A DNA stretch of 64,000 bases from Pirellulales bacterium (GCA_016931995.1 JAFGDS010000070.1:1-64000), one strand, 5' to 3'; shown: positions 18,644 through 28,297, counted from the first letter of the stretch. Numbers and translations are program-made. Notes: generated by a model not told the origin, from the sequence alone.

Positions 18644-19960
18644 ATGAGACCTCCCACGACGCTCCGGCCCACCGACAAGAAGGAAGCCTCCTTCGAGGAA
18701 CTCAAGCAGCGCATTCACAGCAAGCTGGTGGACAAGCTGGACCTGTCTCGCGTGAGCGAGCTCGAGGGGGACGTGCTTCGGCGCGAGATCCGGCTGGTCG
18801 TCGAGCATCTATGCGACACGGAAGACACGCTGCTGAACCGAAACGAACGCGACCGGCTCATCGACGAGGTGCTCGACGAAACGTTCGGCCTGGGGCCGCT
18901 CGAGGTGCTCCTGAAGGACCCGACGATCAGCGACATCCTGATCAACGGCCCGAAGCACATCTACGCCGAGCGCCGCGGGAAGATGGAGAAGACAAGCGTC
19001 ACGTTCCGCGACAACAACCACCTCATGCAAATCATCGACCGGATCATTTCGAAGGTGGGCCGTCGCGTGGATGAAACCTGCCCGATGGTCGACGCCCGCA
19101 TGATGGACGGCTCGCGTTTCAACGCGATCATACCGCCGTTGGCCCTGGACGGGGCGGCGGTTTCCATCCGCCGTTTCGGCGCCAATCCGCTCAAACTGGA
19201 AGACCTGCTCAACTACCGCGCGTTCACGCCCGAGATGGTCATGCTGCTGGAGGGGGCAATCAAGGCGCGGCTGAACATCATCATTTCCGGCGGCACGGGT
19301 TCCGGCAAGACGACGCTCCTGAACACGCTTTCGAGCTTCATTTCCAACGCGGACCGCATCGTCACCATCGAGGACGCCGCGGAACTTCAGTTGCAGCAGG
19401 ACCACGTCGTGCGGCTGGAGACCCGTCCGCCCAACATCGAGGGCAAGGGCGCCATCACGGCGACCGACCTCGTGCGCAATGCCCTGCGCATGCGACCGGA
19501 GCGCATCATTATCGGCGAGTGCCGCGGGTCGGAAACGCTCGACATGCTCCAGGCGATGAACACCGGCCACGAAGGATCGCTCACCACGATCCACGCGAAC
19601 ACCCCGCGCGACGCCCTGGCGCGGCTCGAAACGATGATTATGATGGCGGGCTTCGAGCTGCCGCTGAAGGCGATGCGCACGCAGGTGGCCAGCGCGGTGG
19701 ACCTGATCGTGCAGGCCAGCCGCCTGCAGGGCGGACCGCGCAAAATTACGTACATTACCGAGATCGTCGGCATGGAACAGGATACGATCGTCATGCAGGA
19801 CATCTACCGATTTGAGCAGGACGGCATCGACGAAAACGGGCGGGCCTACGGCCGATTCATGGCCACGGGCATCCGGCCGACGTTCATGAACCGTCTGGAG
19901 TCGGCCGGCGTTCGGCTGCCCTCCAGCGCCTTCCGCGAACGCGTGATGATGGAGGACTAA
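18644..19960 (+). CDS. cpaF: Tad/Flp pilus assembly secretion ATPase CpaF (TadA)
   Basis: A 438-residue hexameric secretion ATPase that powers Tad-type pilus assembly. The N-terminal part carries [20 protein letters not shown]. Walker A is [15 protein letters not shown] near residue 216. The Asp box and Walker B region are [12 protein letters not shown] and [14 protein letters not shown], with [17 protein letters not shown] as the His box. ATG 18644 is preferred over TTG 18629. It is followed six bases after its stop by tadB and then tadC. Pilin, prepilin peptidase and secretin genes are not in this window. Confidence 0.94.
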   Translation: MRPPTTLRPTDKKEASFEELKQRIHSKLVDKLDLSRVSELEGDVLRREIRLVVEHLCDTEDTLLNRNERDRLIDEVLDETFGLGPLEVLLKDPTISDILINGPKHIYAERRGKMEKTSVTFRDNNHLMQIIDRIISKVGRRVDETCPMVDARMMDGSRFNAIIPPLALDGAAVSIRRFGANPLKLEDLLNYRAFTPEMVMLLEGAIKARLNIIISGGTGSGKTTLLNTLSSFISNADRIVTIEDAAELQLQQDHVVRLETRPPNIEGKGAITATDLVRNALRMRPERIIIGECRGSETLDMLQAMNTGHEGSLTTIHANTPRDALARLETMIMMAGFELPLKAMRTQVASAVDLIVQASRLQGGPRKITYITEIVGMEQDTIVMQDIYRFEQDGIDENGRAYGRFMATGIRPTFMNRLESAGVRLPSSAFRERVMMED

Positions 19961-19966
19961 CGGGCC

Positions 19967-20938
19967 GTGGTCATTTCTCCGCTCCTTATCGGCGTTGCGG
20001 CGTTCGTGGGCGTGGCCGCCCTGGTCGGCGGCGTCGCCATGATGCTGCGCGACCGGCCCTCGAGCAAGATCGAAGGCCGTCTCGACTTCATGACCGGCGC
20101 GACCTCGTCGTCCGCCAAGTCGCCCAAGACCCCGGGAAGCGTTTTGGCCGAGCCGCTGGGTGACACGCCCGGCTTTCTCGAAACGGCGATCGGGAAGTTC
20201 GGCAACATCAACGTGCTCTTCGAGCAGGCCGACACGTCGATGACCGTGACGCGGCTTGCCCTGGCGTGCCTGATCCTCGCCGTGGTCGGCGGGGGCGCCG
20301 GCGCGGCGATGGGCGTACACGTGTTCCTGCTGCCCGTGATGGCTCTGGGGATGGGCTTTTTGCCGTTCTTTTGGCTCCTGCTGCGGCGCCGCAGGCGAAT
20401 GAAGGCGTTCGGCGTTCAACTGCCCGACGCCCTCGAGATGCTCGCCCGGTCGCTCCGGGCGGGCCAAAGCCTGGGCTCCGGATTCAACGTCATCGCGCAG
20501 GAGATGAGCAACCCCATCGCCATGGAGTTCGGCCGCGTGTTCGAGGAGCAAAACCTGGGCATCTCGCTGGAGGAGTCGCTTGACTCGCTGTGCGAACGCG
20601 TACCCAACCTCGACCTGAAGTTTTTCTGCACGGCGATCATCCTGCAACGTCAGACGGGCGGCGACCTGGCCGAAATCCTCGACAAGATCGGCCGGCTCAT
20701 CCGCGAACGATTCCAGATCTGGGGGCAAGTCCAGGCCCTGACGGGCGAAGGCCGCCTCTCCGGCATCATCCTGCTGGCGCTGCCCATCGCCTTGTTCCTG
20801 GTCGTGTACCAGATGAATCCCGACTACGTGATGGTGCTCTTCACCGACCCGGTGGGAAAGAAGATGATCGCCTTCGCGGTCTTCCTGCAGGTGATCGGCG
20901 CCCTGGTCATCCGGAAAATCGTTAATATCAAGGTGTAG
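19967..20938 (+). CDS. tadB: Tad secretion inner-membrane protein TadB
   Basis: A 323-residue GspF-like platform protein starting with GTG. Membrane spans occur at the N-terminus (LIGVAAFVGVAALVGGVAMM), around residues 95-140 and at the C-terminus (IILLALPIALFLVVYQMNPDYVM). The cytoplasmic domain has QLPDALEMLARSLRAGQSL and the FCTAIILQRQTGGDLAEIL block that defines the GSPII_F fold. It probably pairs with TadC under the CpaF ATPase. It sits between cpaF and tadC with gaps of two to six bases. Confidence 0.92.
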   Translation: MVISPLLIGVAAFVGVAALVGGVAMMLRDRPSSKIEGRLDFMTGATSSSAKSPKTPGSVLAEPLGDTPGFLETAIGKFGNINVLFEQADTSMTVTRLALACLILAVVGGGAGAAMGVHVFLLPVMALGMGFLPFFWLLLRRRRRMKAFGVQLPDALEMLARSLRAGQSLGSGFNVIAQEMSNPIAMEFGRVFEEQNLGISLEESLDSLCERVPNLDLKFFCTAIILQRQTGGDLAEILDKIGRLIRERFQIWGQVQALTGEGRLSGIILLALPIALFLVVYQMNPDYVMVLFTDPVGKKMIAFAVFLQVIGALVIRKIVNIKV

Positions 20939-20940
20939 CC

Positions 20941-21909
20941 GTGCCGCTAGCCGATCTGATTAATCTCCAACAGCTTATTCCGTTCGCCGCGTTTGTCGCC
21001 ATCGCGGCGTTGGCCTGGTGGGCGCTGGACATGGTGGCCACCGGCAAACCCCGCACGCTGGAGCGGCTCGACGCGTTGCGTCATCCTCCCGGCCGCCGCG
21101 GCCAAGAGGAACCCGTCCTGGCTCGCCGCGAACGCATGGCCAAAGTGCTCGAAACGGCCGCGCCCAAGCTGGCCAAGCCGCTCCAGCCGCAAAGCGAAAT
21201 GGAGATGAGCAAGCTGAAGCTGCGCCTGGCCAACGCCGGCTTCCGCACCGAAGGGGCCACGACGGTGTTCCTCGGGTTGAAGTTCGCGGGGTTGCTGTTC
21301 GGATTGGCCATCGGCGGGAGCACGCTGTTGGGCACGGGCATGTCCAAGTCGTCGATGCTGGGCGCCGCCTTGATCGCCGGCTTCTTCTTCTACCTGCCCA
21401 CGCTGGCCGTCTCGATCCTGGCCCGAAGCCGCCAGCAGCGGATGTTCCTGGGGCTGCCGGACGCCCTGGACCTGATGGTCGTCTGCGTCGAGGCCGGTCT
21501 GGGGCTGGACCAGGCCATGCGCAAGGTGTCGGAGGAGATGAAGAAAACCCATCCGATCGTCGCCGAGGAGTTTGGCCTGGCCAACCTTCAACTCCAGATG
21601 GGCCGCCCGCGCAACGAGGTGTTGCACGAGCTGGGCGTGCGGACCGGCGTGGCCGACGTCCGCGCGTTGGCCGGCGTGCTGATCCAGGCCGACCGGTTCG
21701 GCTCGAGCATCGCCCACGCCCTGCGCGTGCAAAGCGACTCGATGCGGACCCGGCGCCGCCAATTGGCCGAGGAGAAGGCCGCCAAGACGGCGGTGAAGTT
21801 GATCTTCCCGCTGGTGATTTTCATCTTCCCGGGCATCTTCGTGGTGCTGGTCGGTCCGGCCGCCATCACGATGATGAACCAGATGTTCCCGCTCCTGGAA
21901 GGAAAATAG
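20941..21909 (+). CDS. tadC: Tad secretion inner-membrane protein TadC
   Basis: A 322-residue paralogue of TadB, GTG start, two bases after the tadB stop. The GspF-type domain shows LGLPDALDLMVVCVEAGLGL followed by ALAGVLIQADRFGSSIAHAL. Membrane spans surround it, including FPLVIFIFPGIFVVLVGPAA at the C-terminus. Together with CpaF and TadB it forms the inner-membrane motor of the Tad machine. Confidence 0.92.
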   Translation: MPLADLINLQQLIPFAAFVAIAALAWWALDMVATGKPRTLERLDALRHPPGRRGQEEPVLARRERMAKVLETAAPKLAKPLQPQSEMEMSKLKLRLANAGFRTEGATTVFLGLKFAGLLFGLAIGGSTLLGTGMSKSSMLGAALIAGFFFYLPTLAVSILARSRQQRMFLGLPDALDLMVVCVEAGLGLDQAMRKVSEEMKKTHPIVAEEFGLANLQLQMGRPRNEVLHELGVRTGVADVRALAGVLIQADRFGSSIAHALRVQSDSMRTRRRQLAEEKAAKTAVKLIFPLVIFIFPGIFVVLVGPAAITMMNQMFPLLEGK

Positions 21910-22071
21910 GCGGTCTGGGGGACATCTATCGGTTTGAAGGGCTGCCGTCGCGGCCTCACCCCGTCAAAGCCGATACTCCAAGCAGTGCCCTTAGACTCGT
22001 TGGGCGCTCCGGCCGTGCGCGGCTGCGCACGCCCGTGGTTCGGCTTCCACTCTCGGGGGAGAATCCGACTG

Positions 22072-22716
22072 ATGAACGTCCGGCCCCTGTGCTGCGTGGC
22101 TGCGGCCCTGGCAACCATCATCCTTTTGCCCACGGCGGCGCAGGCCCAGATGGCCGCGCCGGCCGAATGTGCCTCTGCTGGTCCCACGGGCGCTGACTGC
22201 TCGCAGCGGGGTCCCGCGGCCGGCGACCCGGTCACGAACCTGGTCAGGATGATCTGCCGCGACTTCAAGCGGAACAACTGCTGGCCCGATCCGTTCGTCT
22301 GCCCCGACCGCCAAGCGGTCCGCGAGCCGTTTGTCCGGATGGTGGCCAAGGGCTGGGTCCGCCAGAACACCCTCGGCGAGCACCATTTCGAGCCCGAAAA
22401 CGGCAAGCTTACTTACGCCGGCGTGCTCAAGGTCCGCAAGATCCTCCTGGAGGGTTTGCCGGAGCACCGGACGATCTACGTCTATCGGGCCCTGAAGCCG
22501 GGTGAGACGGCCGCGCGGGTGGACGCCGTGCAGCAGCTTGCCGCCGAGACGTTGCGAACCGGCGAGCTTCCGGCCGTGCTCGAGACGGACCTGCCCGCCC
22601 CGGGCTGGCCCGCCGATCAGGTGGACGGCGTCAGCCGGCGCTACCAAGCCACCATGCCCGACCCACGGCTCCCCGCCGCCACCGGCGACGCCGGCAGCTC
22701 CAGCGACAGCCAGTAA
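22072..22716 (+). CDS. Secreted protein of unknown function downstream of tad genes
   Basis: A 214-residue protein with a clear signal peptide (LCCVAAALATIILLPTAAQA). ATG 22072 follows GGGGGAGAA. The mature part has a Cys/Trp-containing block (MICRDFKRNNCWPDPFVCPD) and KVRKILLEGLPEHRTIYVYR, and ends in a Ser/Asp/Gly tail. It lies 160 bases after tadC on the same strand, so it may belong to the same transcript and act with the Tad apparatus. I do not recognise a named family. Confidence 0.65.
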   Translation: MNVRPLCCVAAALATIILLPTAAQAQMAAPAECASAGPTGADCSQRGPAAGDPVTNLVRMICRDFKRNNCWPDPFVCPDRQAVREPFVRMVAKGWVRQNTLGEHHFEPENGKLTYAGVLKVRKILLEGLPEHRTIYVYRALKPGETAARVDAVQQLAAETLRTGELPAVLETDLPAPGWPADQVDGVSRRYQATMPDPRLPAATGDAGSSSDSQ

Positions 22717-22758
22717 GCCGCGCGGCCGGCTCTTATAACGTGTTTGGGAATTGGGTGC

Positions 22759-22781
22759 CACTGCTGGCTTGTCCAGCGGTG
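22759..22781 (+). repeat. Family A palindrome
   Basis: A hairpin of stem CACTGCTGG with loop CTTGT and an imperfect return arm (CCAGCGGTG), preceded by GGGTGC. It is a single copy between the tad-linked gene and the dockerin gene. Confidence 0.75.
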
Positions 22782-22912
22782 GCGGGGTATTCCCTTGGCG
22801 GAACGACGGATCTTGCCAACGCTCGCCTGGCTCCCCTTGCACGCGCTGACGCGGATGTGGTAGACTCCGTGGTATTACGATTTCACTGATCGTATTATCA
22901 GGAGCCACCTCA

Positions 22913-24268
22913 ATGACGAACGTCGCCAGAAGTCGTTTCCCCGTAAGAATTTACAGCAGACTCGCTGCGTTGGATCTCCGCCGCCCGGCCTGCTGGGCCA
23001 TGCTGGCAATTCTTGTCCTGCCCGGCGTCCCGCGGGCTGCCGATCCCGATTGGCAGACGCTGCCGTTCACGCCGTTCTCCCAGATGCAGGCCGTCTACCC
23101 GCTCGGCCACGACCTCGCCGGCTATCCGTCCTGGCAAATGCCGACGCCGCCGCCGGACGAGACGCCGGCGTACCGGATTCGGGGCGTGGTGCTCAACGCG
23201 CCCGCCGACATGCTCGACGCCGCCGCCGACTACCAGACCGGTCCCCTGGGTTACATGGGCGGCCAGTGGCAGGTCTTCATCCAGGCGGTGGCCCTCGACG
23301 GCGACGAAACGAATTGCCCCGAGTTGGCGGGCGACGTGGGCGGCACGGCACTATGGATGGGCCAAAACTACGGGAACCGATGGGGTATTTGGGGTACCAC
23401 CGGATACGAGCTCAAAAGCTACTCGAACGACGAGTGGAACGCCGAGCTTGAGCGCATTAACTACCCGATCGACCTTGCCACGGGCGAGCCCGTCACCGAG
23501 CCGCTGCGGCCCGGCGACGTGATCGAGGTCCGCGCGCGGGGCGGCAAGGCATACGGCGGCAAGTTCAACTGTAACGAAGAGCACCTCAAGACGTCGCTTA
23601 AGGACTTCGACGTGTATCTCATCGAGCGGGACCACGCGGTGGAATCCACCACGATCGCGCTCGACGACGTCATGGCGACCGACGGGGCGTTTCTCTTCGA
23701 TTTCGACCGCGGCGCCGGCGCCGAGCTCTATCAGGCCCGGTACGTGACGCTCGAAGGCGTGACCATCGACAGCTCCGCGGAAACCTGGACGGCCGACGGC
23801 CGGGCGCTAACCGTGACGGACAGCGGCGCGCGGTCGTTGACGATCTGGCTGGGCCACAACCCAGCCTTCAACACGGCGACCATGCCGACCGGAACGCTCA
23901 ACGTCACCGGCATCTTCAACCAGGAGTCGGGCAGCGGCGATCCGACGGTCGCCTATTCGCTCTGGGCCATGACGCCCTGGGAGTTCGTGCCCGCGGATCC
24001 CCTGCCCGGCGACGCCGACAACGACGGCGCGGTGAACGAGGCGGACGCCGCGACGCTGGCCGCGCATTGGCTCCAGGCGAGCGGGGCCGGCTGGTTCGAC
24101 GGCGATTTCAACGGCGACCGCGCCGTGGACGATTTGGACCTTGCGATTCTCGCGGCGAACTGGGGCTCGGCCGGTTCTCCGGGCGGGGCCGTGCCCGAGC
24201 CCACCGCCGTCGCGCTGGCCCTGGCCGGTTTGATGACGTGGACGATCGCGCGCCGTCGGCCACGGTAG
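22913..24268 (+). CDS. Dockerin-domain PEP-CTERM protein
   Basis: A 451-residue exported protein. ATG 22913 follows AGGAG. The signal peptide is near residues 22-42 (CWAMLAILVLPGVPRAA). The central region is unrecognised but contains a beta-rich domain. At about residues 363-418 lie two dockerin-type calcium loops, DADNDGAVNEADAATLAAHW and DFNGDRAVDDLDLAILAANW. The C-terminus is a PEP-CTERM sorting signal (VPEPTAVALALAGLMTW then RRRPR). Dockerins bind calcium and, in cellulosome bacteria, cohesins. In planctomycetes they are common on surface proteins, where the partner is usually unknown. Confidence 0.85.
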   Translation: MTNVARSRFPVRIYSRLAALDLRRPACWAMLAILVLPGVPRAADPDWQTLPFTPFSQMQAVYPLGHDLAGYPSWQMPTPPPDETPAYRIRGVVLNAPADMLDAAADYQTGPLGYMGGQWQVFIQAVALDGDETNCPELAGDVGGTALWMGQNYGNRWGIWGTTGYELKSYSNDEWNAELERINYPIDLATGEPVTEPLRPGDVIEVRARGGKAYGGKFNCNEEHLKTSLKDFDVYLIERDHAVESTTIALDDVMATDGAFLFDFDRGAGAELYQARYVTLEGVTIDSSAETWTADGRALTVTDSGARSLTIWLGHNPAFNTATMPTGTLNVTGIFNQESGSGDPTVAYSLWAMTPWEFVPADPLPGDADNDGAVNEADAATLAAHWLQASGAGWFDGDFNGDRAVDDLDLAILAANWGSAGSPGGAVPEPTAVALALAGLMTWTIARRRPR

Positions 24269-24303
24269 GAATACCGTTTTTGACGATACGGTTGGTGGGC
24301 GCC

Positions 24304-25272
24304 ATGCAACGAATGAAACGCGCTTTCACGCTTGTCGAGCTGCTGGTGGTGATGGCCATCATCGGCGTGCTCGCGGCGCTGATGCTGCCGGCGGTGCAGG
24401 CGGCCCGCGAGGCGGCGCGGCGGGCGCATTGCGCGAACAACCTGAAGCAGATCGCCCTGGCGGCGCACGCCTACCACACGGCCCACGGGCACCTCCCGCC
24501 GGGCAACATCGTCACTCGGGCCGGGTTTTGCCCCGGCGGAGACTACAACGGGGAGCTGGAGAACAAGGCAAACTGGCTCCTGGCGATTCTGCCCTATTTG
24601 GAGCAGGGGCCGCTCGAGGGGGGCTACGACTTCGAGGCGTACAACGCGGGCGAGCCCAACCGGCGGGTTCGTCAGACGTACGTGGCCGTGTACGCCTGCC
24701 CCGCGGACCTGGCGGCGGACGAGCTGGCCGTACCCGCCGCGGGCCCCGCGGCGCCCTTCGACGCGAACGACCCCTACATGCCCGGCTCGTATCGGGGCGT
24801 GAGCGGGCGGAGCGAGGGCAACCGATTCCTGGACTCGTCCGAGATGACCACGTATCCCGTCCGTTGGCGGGGCCCGTTGCACCTGGTCGGCGCAATGGGG
24901 TTCACGTACGAGAGCTTCGATAACGTGTGCGATGGACTCTCCCACACGCTTCTGGCCGGCGAATCCACGACGCAAACCAACCGCGGCTGGCGGACGTTCT
25001 GGGCGTACGCCTATGGCCACTTTTCGCTCTCCGCCGTGACGCCGCAATCGAGGATCCTGCTGGGCGACTACGACCGATGCCTGGCCGAAGCCGCGCCGGG
25101 CGAGCCTTGGCTGGACGGCCCCTGCCGGCGCGGCTGGGGTTCCTACCACCCGGCCGGCCTCCACTTCGCCACGTGCGACGGCAGCGTGACGTTCGTCGCC
25201 CCATCGATCGACATGGAACTCCTCGCCCGATTGGCCACGATCGATGGCGGTGAAGTCACCGGGCTGCCATGA
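24304..25272 (+). CDS. DUF1559 pseudopilin-like protein
   Basis: A 322-residue member of the planctomycete DUF1559 family. The N-terminus is a type IV pilin-like methylation and membrane segment, [20 protein letters not shown]. The family block [20 protein letters not shown] follows. The C-terminus has the family H-X9-DG motif intact (HPAGLHFATCDG). It is probably processed by a prepilin peptidase and associated with an envelope or secretion pseudopilus. It lies 35 bases after the dockerin gene, so the two may be co-transcribed. Confidence 0.93.
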   Translation: MQRMKRAFTLVELLVVMAIIGVLAALMLPAVQAAREAARRAHCANNLKQIALAAHAYHTAHGHLPPGNIVTRAGFCPGGDYNGELENKANWLLAILPYLEQGPLEGGYDFEAYNAGEPNRRVRQTYVAVYACPADLAADELAVPAAGPAAPFDANDPYMPGSYRGVSGRSEGNRFLDSSEMTTYPVRWRGPLHLVGAMGFTYESFDNVCDGLSHTLLAGESTTQTNRGWRTFWAYAYGHFSLSAVTPQSRILLGDYDRCLAEAAPGEPWLDGPCRRGWGSYHPAGLHFATCDGSVTFVAPSIDMELLARLATIDGGEVTGLP

Positions 25273-25295
25273 GAGACCTCCGCAACGGGAGTGAT

Positions 25296-25428
25296 TTTCG
25301 TGCTTTCGTCCTTTCGTGCTTTCGTGATCCCGTCAGCGTAGGTCGTTGCCAAGCACTTCCGGCTGGAACTGGCTTGGCTTCGTCGATCCAGGACAATCAC
25401 GAAAACACGAAAGGACGAAAGCACGAAA
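25296..25428. repeat. Long inverted repeat with TTTCGTG units
   Basis: A 33-base arm built of TTTCGTGCTTTCGTCC-like units (25296-25328) recurs inverted at 25396-25428 with one mismatch, separated by 67 bases. It starts 23 bases after the DUF1559 stop and would form a very stable stem in RNA. Confidence 0.8.
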
Positions 25429-25599
25429 CGCGCAAGTGGCGAGCCATTCCCTCGTCCGAGGGAATGCTGTAGTGGCGGAAACCCAGGATCCGTTTTCGCA
25501 CCCTGGGCGGTTCGGGGGAGTCGCGGTGATTGCGGTCTTTGGGTCAACTACCCAGTGATCGCGTCATCCCTATTTGTCCTGCACGAGTCTGCGCATTTG
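25429..25599. other. Repeat-rich intergenic spacer
   Basis: Non-coding spacer between the long inverted repeat and the MITE-like element; no gene or regulatory site was recognised. Confidence 0.4.
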
Positions 25600-25773
25600 T
25601 GTAGTGTCTCGAAAAATGACGGTGTTTATGTTGCGTCGTTTCGGCAAATTGGGTGCCATGCCCACGCTTGCCGTGGGCATGAGACGACGGCAAACATGCT
25701 TGCTGTCTCGCTGCGCTCGCCTAGCAAGCATGGCACCCATACATCACCATCACCATCAATGTGAGACACTACA
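25600..25773. mobile_element. MITE-like element with 11-bp terminal inverted repeats
   Basis: TGTAGTGTCTC at 25600-25610 is exactly inverted at 25763-25773 (GAGACACTACA), bounding 174 bases with no plausible gene. Inside are a family E palindrome at 25657-25681 and a larger GGGTGCCATGC/GCATGGCACCC inverted pair. Size and ends suggest a non-autonomous transposable element. No target duplication is obvious and no transposase is in the window. Confidence 0.55.
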
Positions 25774-25847
25774 GTAGCTCGCGACGGCCTCGGCCGGCTC
25801 GCCTTTCTCGTTTGACTGGTTCGTGCTATTCTCCCGGCCGAAAAGCC

Positions 25848-28130
25848 ATGCGACCGCAGCCGCCGGAGTCCCTGGTCCGACTTCTGGCCGAGCTGGGTTT
25901 GGCCCGAGCCGACCAGCTTGCCGCCTTGGCTGGCCCTGCGCGGCGGCTTGCCCGCGGCGTGCCGCTGTTCGCGTCCGTTTGGGTGGACGTCGCCGCCCGG
26001 GCGGGCATCCTCTCGCCGTTTCAGGCGGCCGAGATCAACGCGGGCCGGGGCGAAGGGCTCCGCGCGGGACCCTGGGCGCTGTGGCGTCCGCTGGCGGGGT
26101 TGGGCTATGCCGGCTGCTACGAGGCCCGGCGGATCCGCTCCGGCGTTCGAGGGCGGCTCGCGCGGATCGACCCCGCCGGATCCCTCCCCCGCTCGATCGA
26201 GGCCGACATGGAACGCCTCGCGCAACGGGCCGACGCGCTGGACGGCCCCGCCGTGCCGCCCGTCATTGAAGTGGGCTTCGACCGTGGGCAGCCCTGGGCG
26301 GCGTGCCGTTGGATCGACGGCTGGACCGCCCACGAGTGGATGATCCATCACGGCCGCCTGCCGGGCGGTCTCGCGCTCGAAATCGCTCGGGAGATGATCG
26401 CCGGACTGGCCGCGCTGGAGCGCGCCGGCGCGTGCCACGGCGACATCCGCGCGGCAACCGTGCTGTTGACCGCGAACCGCCCCGGGCGCGGCTGCGTCGC
26501 GATGCCCTATCCGGGTTTGCGGGGGCTGGCGCGACCGGCCGAAGGCTTCGCCCACGCCGACTTGCCGCCCGAGGCCCTCGATGGCCTCGCGCCCGAGCGG
26601 ATCGGCCGGGGCGAGCCGCCGAGCATCCGATCCGATCTGTTCGCGTGCGGGTATCTCTGGTGGCATCTGCTGGCCGGTCGGGCGCCGGCGCTGGGGGGCG
26701 ATGGGCTGGCAAAATTGCGCGCGATCGTGTCGCGCGAGATCCCCGACGTGCGGCGCGTGGCGCCGGACGTGCCGGAACCGCTGGCCCGAGCCATTGCGGC
26801 ATGCACGGCGGTCGATCCCTCGCGCCGACCGAGCCGGCCGGACGAGGTGGCCGTGATGCTCGGCGCGTCGGACCCGGCCTCTGGCCGTCGCGCGGCCGGG
26901 GCGCTTGCCCGCGGCATCCCGCGGCGGACGGCCTGGAATCGACCCCTTGCGATGGCGTGGCTGATCCGTCCCGCGGCGGTCGCCGTCGCGGCCGCGCTCG
27001 TCGTGGCGGCGGCCGCGACGGCGATCGCGTGGTCGCTGGGCCGCGGCGGGCTGCCGGAGGTTGCCGAGCCGCAGTCTGTCGGCGTTGTGGAGAAGCCAAC
27101 ACCAGCGATCGTGGAGAAGCCGGCGGGACAGGGCAACGCGAAACCACCGGAGCCAAACCGAACCTTGCCGCCGTCGCTGACGCCCTCCGAATCAGGCGAG
27201 TTGGTGCTGCCGGCCGGATGGGCCCAGGGGTTCGACCCCGCGTCGCTGCGGGCTGGCCAGCGCGTCCGCGGCGCGGGACCAGAGGCGACGGTCTTGCGCG
27301 TCGGGCCGGCGGGACTTGCGATCGCCGTGCCGGGCGTGCAGTTCGAGGGTATCGAGTTTGTCTGGGATCATCCGGCGAACGAGTCGGGCGACCAGCAGCT
27401 CGGCATCGTTCGGCTCGACGCGGCCGAGGCGACCTTCCGCCGGTGTACGTTCCGCGCGGCGTCGGGCCAGGTCGCCGCGATCCTGTGGACGTATCCGGCC
27501 CAGCGGGACGCCGCGCGGCACGACTTGCCCTCGGGCAGAGTGGTGTTGGAGGACTGCATCCTGGCCAGTGAAGGGGCCACCGTCGAATGCCACGCCGCTG
27601 GGACGCTGGTCCTGGAGTTCCGCAACGCGCTCAAACTCGGCGCCGGGCCACTGGTGCGTCTGGACCACGCCCCGCGGGCGGACGAGCCCACGGTGATTCG
27701 ATTGGCGCGAACCACGCTGCGCGAGAGCGGGCCGCTTCTGGAGTGCCGTGGGCTTAACGGCGGGCCGGTCGGCGCGATCGCCGTCGAGACGCGCGATTGT
27801 GTGCTGGCCACGCGCGAAAGCTCGCCGCTGGTGCTCTTGGCCGGCGGCGCGGGGCCCGAGGCGTTTCTCGATAAGCTGCGGTGGACGGGCGCCGGGTCGC
27901 TCGTCGAGCCCAAGGCGGCTATCGCCCGCTGGCAATCAGACGACGGCGAGGCCGCGCCCATTGACGACGGCTCGATCTCCATCGACGGCGTGGTCCGCGG
28001 CCGGGTGACGTTCGCCGGCAGTGCGGATCTCCATCCGGCCAACAGCGAGGCCACGCTTTGGCAAGCCCCGCTTCGTTCGACCGCCCCGCCCGGCATCGAC
28101 CCGACGCGACTGCCCAAGCCGGCAACGTAG
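25848..28130 (+). CDS. Pseudokinase fused to a beta-helix-like domain
   Basis: A 760-residue protein with three parts. Residues about 1-345 resemble a Ser/Thr protein kinase C-lobe: CHGDIRAATVLL stands where HRDxKPxNILL is expected, then SDLFACGYLWWHLLAGRAP and CTAVDPSRRPS (subdomain XI). The glycine-rich loop and the DFG are not recognisable, and the loop Asn is replaced by Thr, so catalysis is doubtful. A membrane span lies near residues 370-395 (AVAVAAALVVAAAATAIAW). The outer part after a Pro-rich linker (about 460-720) has repeated short strands (GVQFEGIEFVW, ATFRRCTFRA, VVLEDCILAS), typical of a right-handed beta-helix. It is likely a membrane-spanning scaffold or sensor. Confidence 0.75.
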   Translation: MRPQPPESLVRLLAELGLARADQLAALAGPARRLARGVPLFASVWVDVAARAGILSPFQAAEINAGRGEGLRAGPWALWRPLAGLGYAGCYEARRIRSGVRGRLARIDPAGSLPRSIEADMERLAQRADALDGPAVPPVIEVGFDRGQPWAACRWIDGWTAHEWMIHHGRLPGGLALEIAREMIAGLAALERAGACHGDIRAATVLLTANRPGRGCVAMPYPGLRGLARPAEGFAHADLPPEALDGLAPERIGRGEPPSIRSDLFACGYLWWHLLAGRAPALGGDGLAKLRAIVSREIPDVRRVAPDVPEPLARAIAACTAVDPSRRPSRPDEVAVMLGASDPASGRRAAGALARGIPRRTAWNRPLAMAWLIRPAAVAVAAALVVAAAATAIAWSLGRGGLPEVAEPQSVGVVEKPTPAIVEKPAGQGNAKPPEPNRTLPPSLTPSESGELVLPAGWAQGFDPASLRAGQRVRGAGPEATVLRVGPAGLAIAVPGVQFEGIEFVWDHPANESGDQQLGIVRLDAAEATFRRCTFRAASGQVAAILWTYPAQRDAARHDLPSGRVVLEDCILASEGATVECHAAGTLVLEFRNALKLGAGPLVRLDHAPRADEPTVIRLARTTLRESGPLLECRGLNGGPVGAIAVETRDCVLATRESSPLVLLAGGAGPEAFLDKLRWTGAGSLVEPKAAIARWQSDDGEAAPIDDGSISIDGVVRGRVTFAGSADLHPANSEATLWQAPLRSTAPPGIDPTRLPKPAT

Positions 28131-28145
28131 CAGGGCGCTGGGCGC

Positions 28146-28274
28146 CACTGCTGGCTTGTCCAGCAGTGAAGAAGGGCCACCGTGTGCCACTGGCTCCGCC
28201 AGTGCGTCCCTGAGAGTTGGACCAACGACGTGTCACCCACGATCCCGTCTCCACCCACACTGGCAAAGCCAGTG
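28146..28274. repeat. Cluster of family A and B palindromes between convergent genes
   Basis: One family A hairpin (28146-28168) is followed by an inverted pair of family B hairpins: CACTGGCTCCGCCAGTG at 28188-28204 and CACTGGCAAAGCCAGTG at 28258-28274, with GTGTGC and GCACTC flanks. The cluster lies in the tail-to-tail gap, where it could serve as a bidirectional terminator. Confidence 0.85.
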
Positions 28275-28297
28275 GCACTCCTTATCAATCAGGGCTC

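Noticed and set aside
28146-28274. CRISPR-like array of short palindromes
   Set aside because: Repeat units face each other, spacers vary in length and are partly conserved, copy number is low and no cas gene is present. These are dispersed intergenic palindromes.
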